64,000 nt of DNA from Mucilaginibacter gracilis (lineage in GTDB: Bacteria > Bacteroidota > Bacteroidia > Sphingobacteriales > Sphingobacteriaceae): the NCBI RefSeq assembly GCF_003633615.1, contig NZ_RBKU01000001.1, forward strand, positions 2,542,001 through 2,606,000, in the 5' to 3' direction. Position numbers and translations under genes: made by a program. Shown here in pieces: positions 26,500 to 36,387 of the stretch (position 1 is its first letter; each line of letters starts with the position of its first letter). Below the pieces are notes generated by a model. That model did not search any database. It worked only from the letters and a program-made list of their open reading frames with translations, and was not told where the DNA came from.

Positions 26500-27342
26500 A
26501 TGAAATTCATTCTGATCGGTTTTTGCTTGTTCTCCTTAACAGCAAAAGCACAAATGAGCGCACGCAGCTTCGTGCCTTTCAGCAAAGGCAGCAGCGGCGG
26601 CGCCGCTGCCCCGGCCTATGCCGGCACCAACGATTTCGATGCCACCAAATTGCCAACCTTTGGCCTTTACGGTATCGGGAACACCAATACTGAAACTTTT
26701 AACAATATCAATTCCTCCGGCAAGCTTTCCGGTTATATCCGGCCGTTCAAGGGTACCCTTGGCGCCTGGAAGGTACCTGCCTTCATTGACGTGAACTTTG
26801 GCTTTAACGTGAACGCAGCCAACACCGACAGTCTGCTTGTGAATACCGTACTGTTCCCCGACGCGGGCAAGAATTCATTTTCCGGCAGTATCGTATTTAA
26901 TATAGCGCTGGGCAAAAATCCCGACTATTACCTGATATCGCCCTTCTTTGAATTCGCCACCAAGACCGTTAGCGGGCGCAAAACCGATTCCGCCCGCACA
27001 TTTTATACAATCAACAGCACCTACGGTGTTAATTTCCAATATCTCTACGTCGATGCTGATGATAAGGTCAGCTTTACCATCTCACCTTATTTAGCGTCAG
27101 TCAACATTCCTGATCCGGGAACCAAGGATTACAAATACCTTTTTACCAGCAATGAAAGCTCGCCCCTGAAAACCACTATTAACTCCTGGGGTGTCAAATG
27201 CACCTTCCAGTATAACTATTTCCAAATCTTCGCTGACCTGCGCACTGTTAAAGGCACCGAAGCCGAACTGCCCGTTCCGGGATACCGCGGCTTCCATCCG
27301 AATATCGGAATTATTTTCAATGCCGAAATATTTGAAAAATAA
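26500..27342 (+). CDS. secreted beta-rich protein of unknown function
   Basis: This 280-residue protein has a signal peptide ('FILIGFCLFSLTAKAQ', cut near residue 18). The mature part alternates hydrophobic residues with many Asn, Thr and Ser, and short strands such as 'FIDVNFGFNVNAAN' and 'YGVNFQYLYVDADDKVSFTI'. This suggests an outer-membrane barrel or beta-sandwich. No family is recognised. It sits between the membrane protein and the M6 peptidase, 10 bp before the latter, so it may belong to the same secreted-protease unit. Confidence 0.68.
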   Translation: MKFILIGFCLFSLTAKAQMSARSFVPFSKGSSGGAAAPAYAGTNDFDATKLPTFGLYGIGNTNTETFNNINSSGKLSGYIRPFKGTLGAWKVPAFIDVNFGFNVNAANTDSLLVNTVLFPDAGKNSFSGSIVFNIALGKNPDYYLISPFFEFATKTVSGRKTDSARTFYTINSTYGVNFQYLYVDADDKVSFTISPYLASVNIPDPGTKDYKYLFTSNESSPLKTTINSWGVKCTFQYNYFQIFADLRTVKGTEAELPVPGYRGFHPNIGIIFNAEIFEK

Positions 27343-27352
27343 ACCCAAAATC

Positions 27353-28750
27353 ATGAATTATAGCAACATCAACCCCGCACTTGGCGCTTATACCGACCGG
27401 CGGGCCGACTGCCAGGCCGTTCCCCCTCATCCCAAATTAAAAAAAGAAATGGATGACCTCCTTACGGAACTCAAGGAAAAACAAGGACGTAACCTTCTCT
27501 TCGAGAAACTAACCTTCGTCGACGAAAACCGCGCCGGCTTGGATGATGGTCTGATCTACCCCGGTAACATGTTCCCGCTAGGTACATCGATGGCACCGGC
27601 GCGCTCCGCGAGGGCGCAACAGACACCGCTTCGCGGGACGCTTAATGTATTGGTGGTATTAGCCGAATTTAGTGATCAGCCTTTGGCAACACCTGCAAGT
27701 CATTTTGAAGACTTGTTTTTTTCGAGTAATGTTATACCGACCGGCAGTGTAAAAGAATATTATCAGGAAGTTACCAATGGCCAGATCACTATTCAGGGCG
27801 ACGTCATCGGACCCTTCATGATGCCACAGACACTGGCCGCCTACGCCCACCTGAAAAGTGGTATGGGAAGTGCTAAACCCAACGCGCAAACCATGGCCCG
27901 TGATGCAATTATGGCTTTGCCGCCGGGCCTTAATCTAAGCGATTACGACAACGATAAAGATGGCTATATCGATGCCTTTATTGTTGTGCATGCGGGTACA
28001 GGAGCCGAAGTAACCAACAATCCGGCCCAAATATGGTCACATAAATGGGTGTTAGACGGAGGTGCTTATACACCTCCCGGAAACGTAGTCAATGTTTACA
28101 GTTACTTAACGGTACCGGAAGACTACAAGCTTGGCGTTTGTGCCCACGAACTTGGACATTTGCTTTTTGGTTTCCCCGATCTGTACGATACTTCCTACAG
28201 AAGTGAGGGGATTGGTGCCTGGTGTCTGATGAGCGGCGGCAGCTGGAACAACGGCGGCGACACTCCCGCGCATCCCTCTGCTTGGTGCAAGGCCAACCAA
28301 GGCTGGGTGACGATAGACATACCAAAAACTAACCAGACCGCGGTCCGTATCAGTGATGTAAAGACGGGTTACACCATAAAAAGGCTATGGAAAAACGGCC
28401 TGCCCGGCAACGAGTATTTTTTGTTGGAAAACCGTCAGCAAGATAAATACGATAGTTACCTCCCGGCTGGGGGTTTACTGATCTGGCATATTGACGACGC
28501 TATGCCGGACAATGCGAATGCCCGGCACTACAAAGTCGGCCTGTTACAGGCGGACGGTAATCAGGAACTGGAAAGAAATAAAAATCCCGGTGATGCTGGT
28601 GATCCCTTTCCTGGCGCTAAAGGCAACACGCATTTTGACCAGAGCTCCAACCCGAATGCGCTTTCTTACGGAGGTTTGGACAGTAGTGTCAGGGTAACAA
28701 ATATCCGACAGAACGGCGCCGATATCGTCTGCGATATCAGTGTGATCTGA
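27353..28750 (+). CDS. M6-family (immune inhibitor A-like) metallopeptidase
   Basis: This 465-residue zinc peptidase has the metzincin-like motif HELGH at residues 265-269, followed by 'LFGFPDLYD' in the M6 style. Upstream conserved stretches are 'LVVLAEFSDQPLA' and 'GSVKEYYQEVTNGQ', and a C-terminal beta domain follows. There is no recognisable signal peptide: the N-terminus is polar ('MNYSNINPALGAYTDRR'). M6 enzymes are usually exported, so either another secretion route is used or it acts inside. The ATG at 27353 is 10 bp after the preceding gene and begins the conserved part. Confidence 0.82.
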   Translation: MNYSNINPALGAYTDRRADCQAVPPHPKLKKEMDDLLTELKEKQGRNLLFEKLTFVDENRAGLDDGLIYPGNMFPLGTSMAPARSARAQQTPLRGTLNVLVVLAEFSDQPLATPASHFEDLFFSSNVIPTGSVKEYYQEVTNGQITIQGDVIGPFMMPQTLAAYAHLKSGMGSAKPNAQTMARDAIMALPPGLNLSDYDNDKDGYIDAFIVVHAGTGAEVTNNPAQIWSHKWVLDGGAYTPPGNVVNVYSYLTVPEDYKLGVCAHELGHLLFGFPDLYDTSYRSEGIGAWCLMSGGSWNNGGDTPAHPSAWCKANQGWVTIDIPKTNQTAVRISDVKTGYTIKRLWKNGLPGNEYFLLENRQQDKYDSYLPAGGLLIWHIDDAMPDNANARHYKVGLLQADGNQELERNKNPGDAGDPFPGAKGNTHFDQSSNPNALSYGGLDSSVRVTNIRQNGADIVCDISVI

Positions 28751-28771
28751 TAAAAGTTATCTTTATAAATT

Positions 28772-29059
28772 ATGATGCGCATCATTGAGAACAAGTCCAG
28801 GGTAACCGGGGTGGTTGAGTATTTCGAACCGCCGACTGTTGCCGGCGACCACCGTGTCCTGAAACTTAGAGTGACCCGCGTTGCGTCAGTACCGGGTTAC
28901 CCTCAGTTATTTAAGGTTGGCATAGGGGAACAAGCCGCCATTAATATCAGGAAAGAGGAATGGGACGATGCGATCATGCCGGGCCAAACCTTATCTTTTG
29001 ACGTCAAAGCCGGCGGACCCGACTTGTTCTTCGGCGAGGATTTGAATCGGGAGTCTTAG
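28772..29059 (+). CDS. small protein of unknown function next to the M6 peptidase
   Basis: This 95-residue protein has no signal peptide or membrane segment and is rich in beta-prone sequence ('VTGVVEYFEPPTVAGDH', 'LKLRVTRVASVPGY'). It begins 21 bp after the peptidase stop and is probably in the same operon. Its size and position resemble small protease-inhibitor or chaperone genes paired with metallopeptidases, but I see no sequence motif to prove it. The start may be the second Met, 3 bp on. Confidence 0.6.
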   Translation: MMRIIENKSRVTGVVEYFEPPTVAGDHRVLKLRVTRVASVPGYPQLFKVGIGEQAAINIRKEEWDDAIMPGQTLSFDVKAGGPDLFFGEDLNRES

Positions 29060-29209
29060 CCGGCGTTTATAATTTAAAGCCCTGCATTTTTTCTTAAAAA
29101 AACTTTATTTATAATGGAATTGCTTGGCAATTTTATTACTTAGTTCGGAAATTAGGTCTTCACCTGCAAATAAGAGATTCACCGCTTAATTTTCGGTTTT
29201 AAACCCGAA

Positions 29210-30679
29210 ATGAAGCAATTATTTAAGACCGTATTGTTTGCCATAGGACTCCTTCTTACTAAAGGAAGTTATGGCCAACATGTCCCCAACTGGCAGAACA
29301 AAGATTTACAAAAAGACAGTCTGTTCGGCATAAGTACCGAAAAAGCTTATACTCTATTACAGGGCAAAAAAGCAAGGCCCGTCATCGTTGCGGTGATTGA
29401 CGCGGGCGTTGATACCCTGCATGAGGACCTTAAAAGCATTCTATGGATCAACCCCAAAAAGAAGAAAAACGATAATGGTACGTACGGCTGGAGCTTTATC
29501 GGCTCCGCCAAAGGGAATGTCCAATATGACAACCTTGAACTGACCCGCCAGGTGCGACAGTTCGAAGCCGGGGACACCAGTCGCTTAAGCATTAATGACC
29601 TGACGGCGTACCATACCCAGAAGGCATTACTGACCAGGCAACTGGCTACGGCGAAAAACAACCTGCGAAATTATTCTGACTATCTGCGCGTGATCGGGGA
29701 ACTGGAATCCGCTATCAAAACGAATTTTAACCTTGCCGACATCAAAGCGTATCCGCCCAAGAATTTAGCAGAGCAAAAGGTCGCCAGGACCTTGCTGAAC
29801 GTGCTGGCTGATAATGATGACCTGGCAGCCTTCAAAAAGCAACTGTCCGAAGGCATTACCAGATTCGAAGCAGAAATTGATTACCAGCTGAATACTGCTT
29901 ATGACCCCAGGCCCCTCTATGTAGGCGATGATTATTTTAACAGTAAACAAGTGATCTACGGCAGCCCGGATTGTATGGGCCCGGATGCGCATCATGGTAC
30001 ACACGTCGCAGGGATCATTGCCGGTTTACGGGGCAATGGCCTGGGTGCCGACGGGATTGCTGATAACGTTCGTGTCCTTGCTGTCCGTGCCGTGCCGGAT
30101 GGTGACGAACGGGATAAAGATATCGCCAACGCCATCCGCTATGCAGCCGATCACGGGGCGAAGGTCATCAATATGAGCTTTGGAAAAGATTATAACCAAG
30201 ACAAAACCGCCGTAGATGATGCCGTTAAATACGCCATCAAAAAGGATGTCCTGCTCATCCAGGCCGCCGGCAATGATGATAAAAATATTGATAGCTCTGC
30301 ACATTTCCCCAACCCCAGTTATTTAAGCGGGGGCAAAGCCGCTGCTTACATTGTAGTTGGTGCGTCCGGGTTAAAAGGTGAAAAGGCTGGTTTTTCCAAT
30401 TACGGTAAGAACGAAGTCGATGTCTTCGCCCCGGGGGTTCAGATTTACAGCAGCATTCCGGGTTCCAAATATGACTATTTCAATGGCACCAGCATGGCTG
30501 CACCGGTCGTTGCCGGCCTTGCTGCATTGATCAGGGAATACTACCCGAAATTATCGGCCATTCAGGTCAAAAACATTATCCTGAAAAGTGTGATCAAATC
30601 GGAGGCCTTAACTAATTATTGTGCCACCGGCGGTATTGTGAACGCTTACAATGCCTTACAAATGGCGGCTGGTTTATGA
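29210..30679 (+). CDS. S8 subtilisin-like serine protease
   Basis: This 489-residue secreted protease has a signal peptide ('AIGLLLTKGSYGQ', cut near 23). The catalytic triad is visible: D64 ('AVIDAGVDTLHEDL'), H262 ('HHGTHVAGIIAG') and S428 ('NGTSMAAPVVAGLAAL'); 'AAGNDD' near 352-357 holds the oxyanion Asn. About 150 residues lie between Asp and His, much more than in subtilisin, and form a helical Lys/Asn-rich insert. It overlaps the next gene by 4 bp (ATGA), which couples it oddly to an amino-acid catabolic operon. Confidence 0.9.
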   Translation: MKQLFKTVLFAIGLLLTKGSYGQHVPNWQNKDLQKDSLFGISTEKAYTLLQGKKARPVIVAVIDAGVDTLHEDLKSILWINPKKKKNDNGTYGWSFIGSAKGNVQYDNLELTRQVRQFEAGDTSRLSINDLTAYHTQKALLTRQLATAKNNLRNYSDYLRVIGELESAIKTNFNLADIKAYPPKNLAEQKVARTLLNVLADNDDLAAFKKQLSEGITRFEAEIDYQLNTAYDPRPLYVGDDYFNSKQVIYGSPDCMGPDAHHGTHVAGIIAGLRGNGLGADGIADNVRVLAVRAVPDGDERDKDIANAIRYAADHGAKVINMSFGKDYNQDKTAVDDAVKYAIKKDVLLIQAAGNDDKNIDSSAHFPNPSYLSGGKAAAYIVVGASGLKGEKAGFSNYGKNEVDVFAPGVQIYSSIPGSKYDYFNGTSMAAPVVAGLAALIREYYPKLSAIQVKNIILKSVIKSEALTNYCATGGIVNAYNALQMAAGL

Positions 30680-31596
30680 AAACTTTGGTGATCGGGGCCT
30701 GCGGGCAACTGGGTACGGAACTAACCCGCGCATTGCGGCGCAAATATGGATGGAAAAATGTGATAGCGGCCGATATTCACCCGGCGCTGGATACTTCCCA
30801 GCGCGAGGGTTTATATGTTCAGCTGGATGTGCTTAATAAAAAGAAGCTCGGCTACCTGATCAGGCATCGCGGCATTAAGCAGATCTATCATCTGGCGGCC
30901 GTATTGTCTGCTTCGGGAGAGCAAAACCCCGCGAAGGCCTGGGATATCAATATGCAGGGTTTGCTCAACGTCCTGGACGTTGCTAAAGAAAGCGGTGTCG
31001 AAAAGATATTCTGGCCGAGCAGTATCGCTGTCTTTGATCACCGCGCCGAGGTCAATCCATCAACAGTTTACGGAATCAGCAAAGCGGCGGGCGAACAGTG
31101 GTGCCAGTATTACTTTAATAAATACGGTCTGGATGTCCGCAGCCTCCGTTACCCCGGATTAATCAGTCACCGGACCAGGCCAGGCGGCGGAACGACGGAT
31201 TACGCAGTTGAGATATTTAATGATGCCGTTAATAAAGGATACTACGAATGTTTTTTAAGTGAACATGCCACCTTACCGATGATGTATATTCCGGATGCAG
31301 TCCGCGCCACGCTGGAACTGATGGCTGCACCCCTGGAAAATATTTCGGTGCGGACTTCCTACAATTTAGCGGCGATGAGTTTTTCTCCCAAGGAACTGGG
31401 TGCGCAGATCAAACAGCATTTGCCGGATTTCGGAATGAGTTACTTCCCCGATTTTAGACAAGCCATCGCGGATAATTGGCCGGCCTGTATCAGTGATGTA
31501 AAGGCCCGCCGCGATTGGGGCTGGCAGGAGGAATACGATATAGCCAGGATGACAACGGATATGCTGACAAATTTGAGAGAGAAGTCGCTATGCTAA
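30676..31596 (+). CDS. L-threonine 3-dehydrogenase, SDR/epimerase type
   Basis: This 306-residue NAD-dependent enzyme of the extended SDR family has a nucleotide loop 'GACGQLG' (7-13) and a catalytic Y132-x-x-x-K136 ('[12 protein letters not shown]'). The C-terminal part ('[20 protein letters not shown]') matches the UDP-galactose epimerase-like threonine dehydrogenases, which oxidise threonine to 2-amino-3-ketobutyrate. A ketobutyrate CoA ligase gene two positions downstream (32613) completes threonine to glycine conversion. It overlaps both neighbours: 4 bp with the protease and 7 bp with the next gene. Confidence 0.85.
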   Translation: MKTLVIGACGQLGTELTRALRRKYGWKNVIAADIHPALDTSQREGLYVQLDVLNKKKLGYLIRHRGIKQIYHLAAVLSASGEQNPAKAWDINMQGLLNVLDVAKESGVEKIFWPSSIAVFDHRAEVNPSTVYGISKAAGEQWCQYYFNKYGLDVRSLRYPGLISHRTRPGGGTTDYAVEIFNDAVNKGYYECFLSEHATLPMMYIPDAVRATLELMAAPLENISVRTSYNLAAMSFSPKELGAQIKQHLPDFGMSYFPDFRQAIADNWPACISDVKARRDWGWQEEYDIARMTTDMLTNLREKSLC

Positions 31597-32612
31597 AGGA
31601 AAACAAACAAAAACTGGCCAATCTCTGGCAAATGGTCGGTAACAGCAAGCTGATCGAGGTGCGCTATCATTTCAAGTGTGGACCTTTACAGCGCATTCTG
31701 GTCAAATGTGAACAGGGTCATCTGACAGGCAGTATCAAAGACAGGATGGCATTATACATCCTGGAAAAAGCATATGAACTCGGCCATATCCAGCCCGGTG
31801 ACCAGATCGTGGAAGCCACCTCCGGTAATACAGGTATTGCCTTCGCGGCGATCGGCACCAAACTGGGGCACCGTGTTCGCATTATTATGCCGGACTGGAT
31901 GAGCAAGGAGCGCGTCGATATTCTGAAAGGTTACGGAGCTGAAGTGCAACTGGTGAGTAAAGAACAAGGCGGCTTTTTAGGAAGCATTCAGCTTGCAGAG
32001 GCCATGAGTTTCCATGACCGCGTATTTTTACCGCGGCAGTTCCAGAACAGATATAACGTGGAGGCACATGAGCGCACGACCGGTAAGGAAATTGATCGTC
32101 AATTACTCTTATTAAAATTAAAGCCGCAGGCTTTTGCGGCCGGTGTCGGTACCGGCGGTACCATTATGGGCGTAGGCGGTTTTCTGAAAAGCATTTATCC
32201 TGAAATCGCGATCCATCCGCTGGAGCCTGCCGAAAGCCCGACACTGACCACCGGATATAAGGTGGGTAGTCACCGCATACAGGGCATCAGTGATGAATTT
32301 ATCCCCGCTATCGTCAACCTCAAAGAACTCGACCCGGTTGTCCAGGTTTATGACGGAGATGCCATATTGTTAGCGCAGCGGCTGGGTAAAGAGCTGGGCC
32401 TGGGGGTAGGCATATCGTCCGGTGCCAACCTGTTAGGGGCTATCAAGGTGCAGCAGGAACTGGGAAGAAATGCCGTTGTCGTTACCGTTTTCCCCGACAG
32501 CAACCAGAAATACCTCAGTACCGCCCTGTTCCGGCCGGAACCAATAAAGCCGCACTACCTGAGTCCGGAGATCACGCTGGATGGCTATACTATACACGAT
32601 AATTTGAAATAG
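31590..32612 (+). CDS. PLP-dependent cysteine synthase / cystathionine beta-synthase-like enzyme
   Basis: This 340-residue fold-type II PLP enzyme has the cofactor lysine K50 in '[10 protein letters not shown]', a substrate loop '[12 protein letters not shown]' and a glycine-rich phosphate loop '[12 protein letters not shown]'. The family includes CysK, CysM and CBS; the sequence lacks CBS or CysM extension domains. Its position between threonine dehydrogenase and ketobutyrate CoA ligase, with overlapping or abutting ends, suggests it shares their amino-acid pool, for example serine, cysteine or 2,3-diaminopropionate-type chemistry. The exact substrate is open. Confidence 0.82.
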   Translation: MLKENKQKLANLWQMVGNSKLIEVRYHFKCGPLQRILVKCEQGHLTGSIKDRMALYILEKAYELGHIQPGDQIVEATSGNTGIAFAAIGTKLGHRVRIIMPDWMSKERVDILKGYGAEVQLVSKEQGGFLGSIQLAEAMSFHDRVFLPRQFQNRYNVEAHERTTGKEIDRQLLLLKLKPQAFAAGVGTGGTIMGVGGFLKSIYPEIAIHPLEPAESPTLTTGYKVGSHRIQGISDEFIPAIVNLKELDPVVQVYDGDAILLAQRLGKELGLGVGISSGANLLGAIKVQQELGRNAVVVTVFPDSNQKYLSTALFRPEPIKPHYLSPEITLDGYTIHDNLK

Positions 32613-33791
32613 ATGTATCATACGCTACAACCATTATTACAGCAGGAGCTTGCCGCTATTGAATCAGCGGGTTTATATAAACGGGAACGGATCATCACAT
32701 CTCCGCAAAGCGCGGCGATCACCGTAAATGGTAAAACCGTAATAAATTTTTGCGCGAACAATTATTTAGGGTTGTCCAACCATCCGGCCGTCATCGCCGC
32801 GGCAAAAGCCGCCCTGGACACCCATGGGTACGGACTCTCCTCAGTCCGGTTTATTTGCGGCACGCAGGATATCCATAAAGCATTAGAAAGGAAGTTGTCG
32901 GAATTCCTAGGCACAGAGGATACGATCCTTTACGCAGCGGCTTTTGATGCCAACGGCGGTGTTTTTGAGCCCTTGTTCAACGATCAGGATGCCATCATTT
33001 CGGATGAGCTGAACCATGCCTCCATTATCGATGGCGTGCGGCTATGCAAGGCGCAACGCTATCGCTACCGGCACAACGACATGGCAGATCTCGAAAAAAG
33101 GCTGCAAGCCGCGCTGCCTTCCCGGCACCGGATCATTGTGACCGACGGCGCATTCTCCATGGATGGCACCATTGCGCAGCTCGACAAAATTTGTGCTTTA
33201 GCAGAAAAATATAATGCACTGGTTATGGTGGACGAAAGCCACAGCACCGGTTTCATCGGTAAAACCGGGCGCGGAACCCACGAGCATCATGGCGTTATGG
33301 GTAAAATAGATATTATCACCGGCACACTGGGTAAAGCCCTGGGCGGAGCGTCCGGCGGTTTTACCTCGGGCAGAAAGGAGATTATTGAGCTACTCCGCCA
33401 AAGGTCACGTCCGTATTTATTTTCCAATACCCTGGCACCGGCAATCACCGGTGCATCGCTGGCGGTATTGGACCTGTTGAAAAACACGGTGCGGCGTGAC
33501 AAACTGGAAAGTAACACAAAATATTTCCGGGAGCAAATGACCGCTGCCGGTTTTGACATCCGGCAGGGTACCCATCCAATTGTGCCGGTCATGCTCTATA
33601 AAGCAAATTTGGCCCAGGAATTCGCCGCGCAGATGCTTGAAGAAGGAATTTATGTCGTTGGTTTTTCCCACCCCGTCGTCCCGCATGGCAAAGCCCGCAT
33701 CCGCGTGCAATTGTCCTTCGCGCATGAACAGGAACATCTGGACAAAGCTATTGCAGCATTTATCCGGGTCCAAAAGAGACTAGTTGGTTAG
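32613..33791 (+). CDS. kbl: 2-amino-3-ketobutyrate CoA ligase (glycine C-acetyltransferase)
   Basis: This 392-residue alpha-oxoamine synthase has the PLP lysine K241 in '[13 protein letters not shown]' and '[10 protein letters not shown]' (208-217). '[12 protein letters not shown]' and '[14 protein letters not shown]' are characteristic of KBL. The length matches the family (~398). It cleaves 2-amino-3-ketobutyrate to glycine and acetyl-CoA, using the product of the dehydrogenase encoded at 30676-31596. The ATG follows the previous stop with no gap. Confidence 0.92.
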   Translation: MYHTLQPLLQQELAAIESAGLYKRERIITSPQSAAITVNGKTVINFCANNYLGLSNHPAVIAAAKAALDTHGYGLSSVRFICGTQDIHKALERKLSEFLGTEDTILYAAAFDANGGVFEPLFNDQDAIISDELNHASIIDGVRLCKAQRYRYRHNDMADLEKRLQAALPSRHRIIVTDGAFSMDGTIAQLDKICALAEKYNALVMVDESHSTGFIGKTGRGTHEHHGVMGKIDIITGTLGKALGGASGGFTSGRKEIIELLRQRSRPYLFSNTLAPAITGASLAVLDLLKNTVRRDKLESNTKYFREQMTAAGFDIRQGTHPIVPVMLYKANLAQEFAAQMLEEGIYVVGFSHPVVPHGKARIRVQLSFAHEQEHLDKAIAAFIRVQKRLVG

Positions 33792-34132
33792 TCCGTGTTT
33801 TGGTGGCCCCGCCTCCTGCTTGGCGGGGCGCCATTACTGAAAAGTCTTCGCTTCGTTCTTTATCGTTTTTTCATTTTCGTAAAATGAATCAGTAAATAGT
33901 TAATCACATGAGAAGATGCCCGCCGTAAGCGCGGCGGGCTATTTTACACGGGAAAGGGTTTTATCTGCTCCTGTCACCGGAAAATATTGCGAGTTTTTAA
34001 GGGTATGGAAACGCCGACTAACGTAACGGAGGCCTCTCATTCCCCGACCCGGCTGGTCAGTCCCGGTACCTTACCCCTGGCGGCGGCCAATTGACCGGAA
34101 GTCTAAACATCTAAAAAAACACTTATACTTAC
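33792..34132. other. intergenic stretch with two GC-rich hairpins
   Basis: GCCCCGCC / GGCGGGGC (33806-33813 with 33822-33829) and CCCGCCG / CGGCGGG-type (33920-33939) form stable hairpins after kbl. The second is followed by CTATTTTAC and may terminate the operon weakly. A 29-codon open frame (34005-34094, beginning METPTNVTEAS) is present but has no family match and ends before the AraC gene. Nothing else is seen. Confidence 0.55.
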
Positions 34133-34981
34133 TTGAAAAAAAAATTGCCTGTCCAGCAAATGCCCGGAAACACGCTTGTTAATGTATGGCAACTTCCTTA
34201 CGGGAAGGATTCCCTGTCCTACCGGCACCACAGGCACCAATTTTTTATGTTGCTGTGGGTAACCGGCGGTTTTGGCGAGCATCAGGTTGCCTTCAGGAAC
34301 CATCCGTTACTTCCCGGACGCGTGCTGTTTGTACAGGAAGGTCTTGCACACCGGGTATTGCAGCAACCGGAAACAGGATGGCTTATTCTTTTTCATCCTG
34401 ATATCTTTCACCGTTTTCTCCGCCATCACCCCGCCGATGAGCAGCATGGCCTGTTTGATTTTTTGACGCCATTGCCCTACATCGATCTTGACCCGGCAAC
34501 AGCTGTGACCTTTGCGCAAATCTTGCCACTGCTCGCAGCCGAAAGCGCCGCTTATCCGCAGCATACACTCGCTGCTGATTTGATCGGCATACTCCTTTAC
34601 GCCGCCAACCGCCTTCACCAGCCTGTTCACCCGGCATTGCTGCACCCCGGTCAGGCCGAACAGGTGCGCCAGCTTAAAATGCTTATCGAACGGCACTATC
34701 TCATCCACCGCGGCGCACCATTCTACGCTGAAAAGCTTGGCCTGTCTGCCCGGAAACTCAACCAACTGGCCAGCAAACTGACCGGTAGTAATGTGGATGA
34801 ACTGGTGGAGGCCCGCATCATTGCCGAAGCGGAATCTCTGCTTGGCGTGACGGCCTTTACCATCAAAGAGATCGCCTTTCAGCTCAACTTCATTTCGCAG
34901 TCGCATTTCGCTTATTTTTTCCGGAGAAGGAAACGCATCAGTCCTAAAGCCTTCCGCAAATTGCACCAGGACAAATTTTAA
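34133..34981 (+). CDS. AraC-family transcriptional regulator
   Basis: This 282-residue regulator has a cupin-like sensing domain (~15-110, including 'YRHHRHQFFMLLWVTGG' and 'VLFVQEGLAHRV') and a C-terminal AraC DNA-binding domain with two helix-turn-helices (~185-280, 'YAEKLGLSARKLNQLASKLT' and 'IKEIAFQLNFISQSHFAYFF'). The start codon is TTG at 34133, as the frame has no earlier ATG; an ATG at 34160 is an alternative. The next gene, on the same strand, encodes an oxoamine synthase, its most likely target. Confidence 0.88.
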   Translation: MKKKLPVQQMPGNTLVNVWQLPYGKDSLSYRHHRHQFFMLLWVTGGFGEHQVAFRNHPLLPGRVLFVQEGLAHRVLQQPETGWLILFHPDIFHRFLRHHPADEQHGLFDFLTPLPYIDLDPATAVTFAQILPLLAAESAAYPQHTLAADLIGILLYAANRLHQPVHPALLHPGQAEQVRQLKMLIERHYLIHRGAPFYAEKLGLSARKLNQLASKLTGSNVDELVEARIIAEAESLLGVTAFTIKEIAFQLNFISQSHFAYFFRRRKRISPKAFRKLHQDKF

Positions 34982-35106
34982 CTAAATGTACAAATGGATG
35001 ATAGTTTCGCGCCGGTATGCTGACGAAATTTGAAATGATATTAATTGATAATTAATATACCCCGGTTCGCCCCGGCCGGGGCGGGAACTAAAAAACAATA
35101 CTACCT

Positions 35107-36387
35107 ATGAACAACATCAATTATGCACAGGCCAGTTTCAAGGATTTTGAGAACATGGCCGGCCTTGATCCTTTCGGCTGGGCCGAGGAATTCGGGCATT
35201 ACATCGAAGACTGGGCAAGCCGCGGACACTGGAACTACCGCCAGGAAAGCCTCAATGGCTGCCGTCCGGAAATTGAAATGGAGCTTCCGGGCAATCCGCA
35301 CCGGAATTTCGTGGCGCTGGTCTTTAATGACTACCTGGGTTTTAGCCAGCACCCCAAAGTGATCGAAGCGGCTATCGAAGGTATCCGCAGATACGGCGCG
35401 GGCGCTGCGGCTTCACCGGCGATCGGCGGGCATATCAGTTACCACCGGCAGATCGAGGACAAGATCGCGGCCTTTTTTAAACGCGAGGCGGCGATACTCT
35501 ACACGACGGGTTATACGGCCAACAGCGCGACCATGCAGGCGCTGCTCAAAAAAGAGGATCTGGCTATCCTGGATATGGGGGTTCACGCCAGTATGTATGA
35601 GGGCTGCCAGCTGACCAACCAGAAGGTGTTCCCGCATAACAATATGGAAAAGCTGGAACGTATCCTTAAGGAGACGACCGGTCAGTACCGCACCCGCATG
35701 GTGATTGTCGATGGGGTTTATTCCCAGCCGGCGGATATCTGTAAGCTGGATGATGTGGTGAGGCTGGCGCACGCCCATGGGGCTTATGTGGCCATGGATG
35801 ACGCGCACGGTATCGGCGTGATCGGCGAAACGGGCCGGGGTGTGATCGAGCTGTATGATCTTTATCAGGAAGTTGATATCATCACCGGCACCTTCTCGAA
35901 GACTTTCGGGCATCTGGGCGGGTATGTGGTCGCTAAACCGGGCCTGGTGAATTATTTAAAGTTCCAGGCGAGGCAGCATATCTTTTCGGTTACGGCGACG
36001 CCGGCGTCAGCCTGTATCCTGAAAAGTATCGACCTGATTGATGAAGAGCCCTGGTGGAAAGACAAGCTCTGGGAGAACATCAATTATTTGAAAAGCGGCT
36101 TAAAGGCCCTGGGCCTGGATACCGGCAACACGCAGTCGGCCATTGTGCCGGTCATGACGGGCGACCCGGCGCTGAATGCGGAAGCAGTTCGCCTGTTGCT
36201 CCATGCAGGTGTGTATGCTAACCAGATCGGTTACCCGGCGGTGCCGCGCAAGAATGCCCGCGTGCGCATGAGCATCATGGCGACACATACCCGCGAACAT
36301 ATGGACCGGGTGCTCAATGCTTTTGAATGGGTGGATCAGCAATTACATATCAGCAAGAAACATGGTCACCAGAAAGAAAACGCTTAA
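35107..36387 (+). CDS. alpha-oxoamine synthase family PLP enzyme, substrate unknown
   Basis: This 426-residue enzyme belongs to the AONS/KBL/SPT/ALAS family, which condenses an amino acid with an acyl thioester. The PLP lysine is K265 ('GTFSKTFGHLGGY') and the ring-binding 'MDDAHGIGVIG' lies at 230-240. 'RRYGAGAAASPAIGGHISYH' (95-113) differs from the biotin, KBL and sphingolipid enzymes I know. An N-terminal extension of ~65 residues ('WAEEFGHYIEDWASRGHWNY') precedes the core. Flanking AraC and TetR genes suggest a regulated specialised product such as an aminoketone. No acyl carrier or ketosynthase gene lies nearby. Confidence 0.8.
   Translation: MNNINYAQASFKDFENMAGLDPFGWAEEFGHYIEDWASRGHWNYRQESLNGCRPEIEMELPGNPHRNFVALVFNDYLGFSQHPKVIEAAIEGIRRYGAGAAASPAIGGHISYHRQIEDKIAAFFKREAAILYTTGYTANSATMQALLKKEDLAILDMGVHASMYEGCQLTNQKVFPHNNMEKLERILKETTGQYRTRMVIVDGVYSQPADICKLDDVVRLAHAHGAYVAMDDAHGIGVIGETGRGVIELYDLYQEVDIITGTFSKTFGHLGGYVVAKPGLVNYLKFQARQHIFSVTATPASACILKSIDLIDEEPWWKDKLWENINYLKSGLKALGLDTGNTQSAIVPVMTGDPALNAEAVRLLLHAGVYANQIGYPAVPRKNARVRMSIMATHTREHMDRVLNAFEWVDQQLHISKKHGHQKENA

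Noticed and set aside
34005..34094. 29-residue peptide gene before the AraC regulator
   Set aside because: Low-complexity composition, no ribosome site and no family resemblance; noted only within the gap entry.
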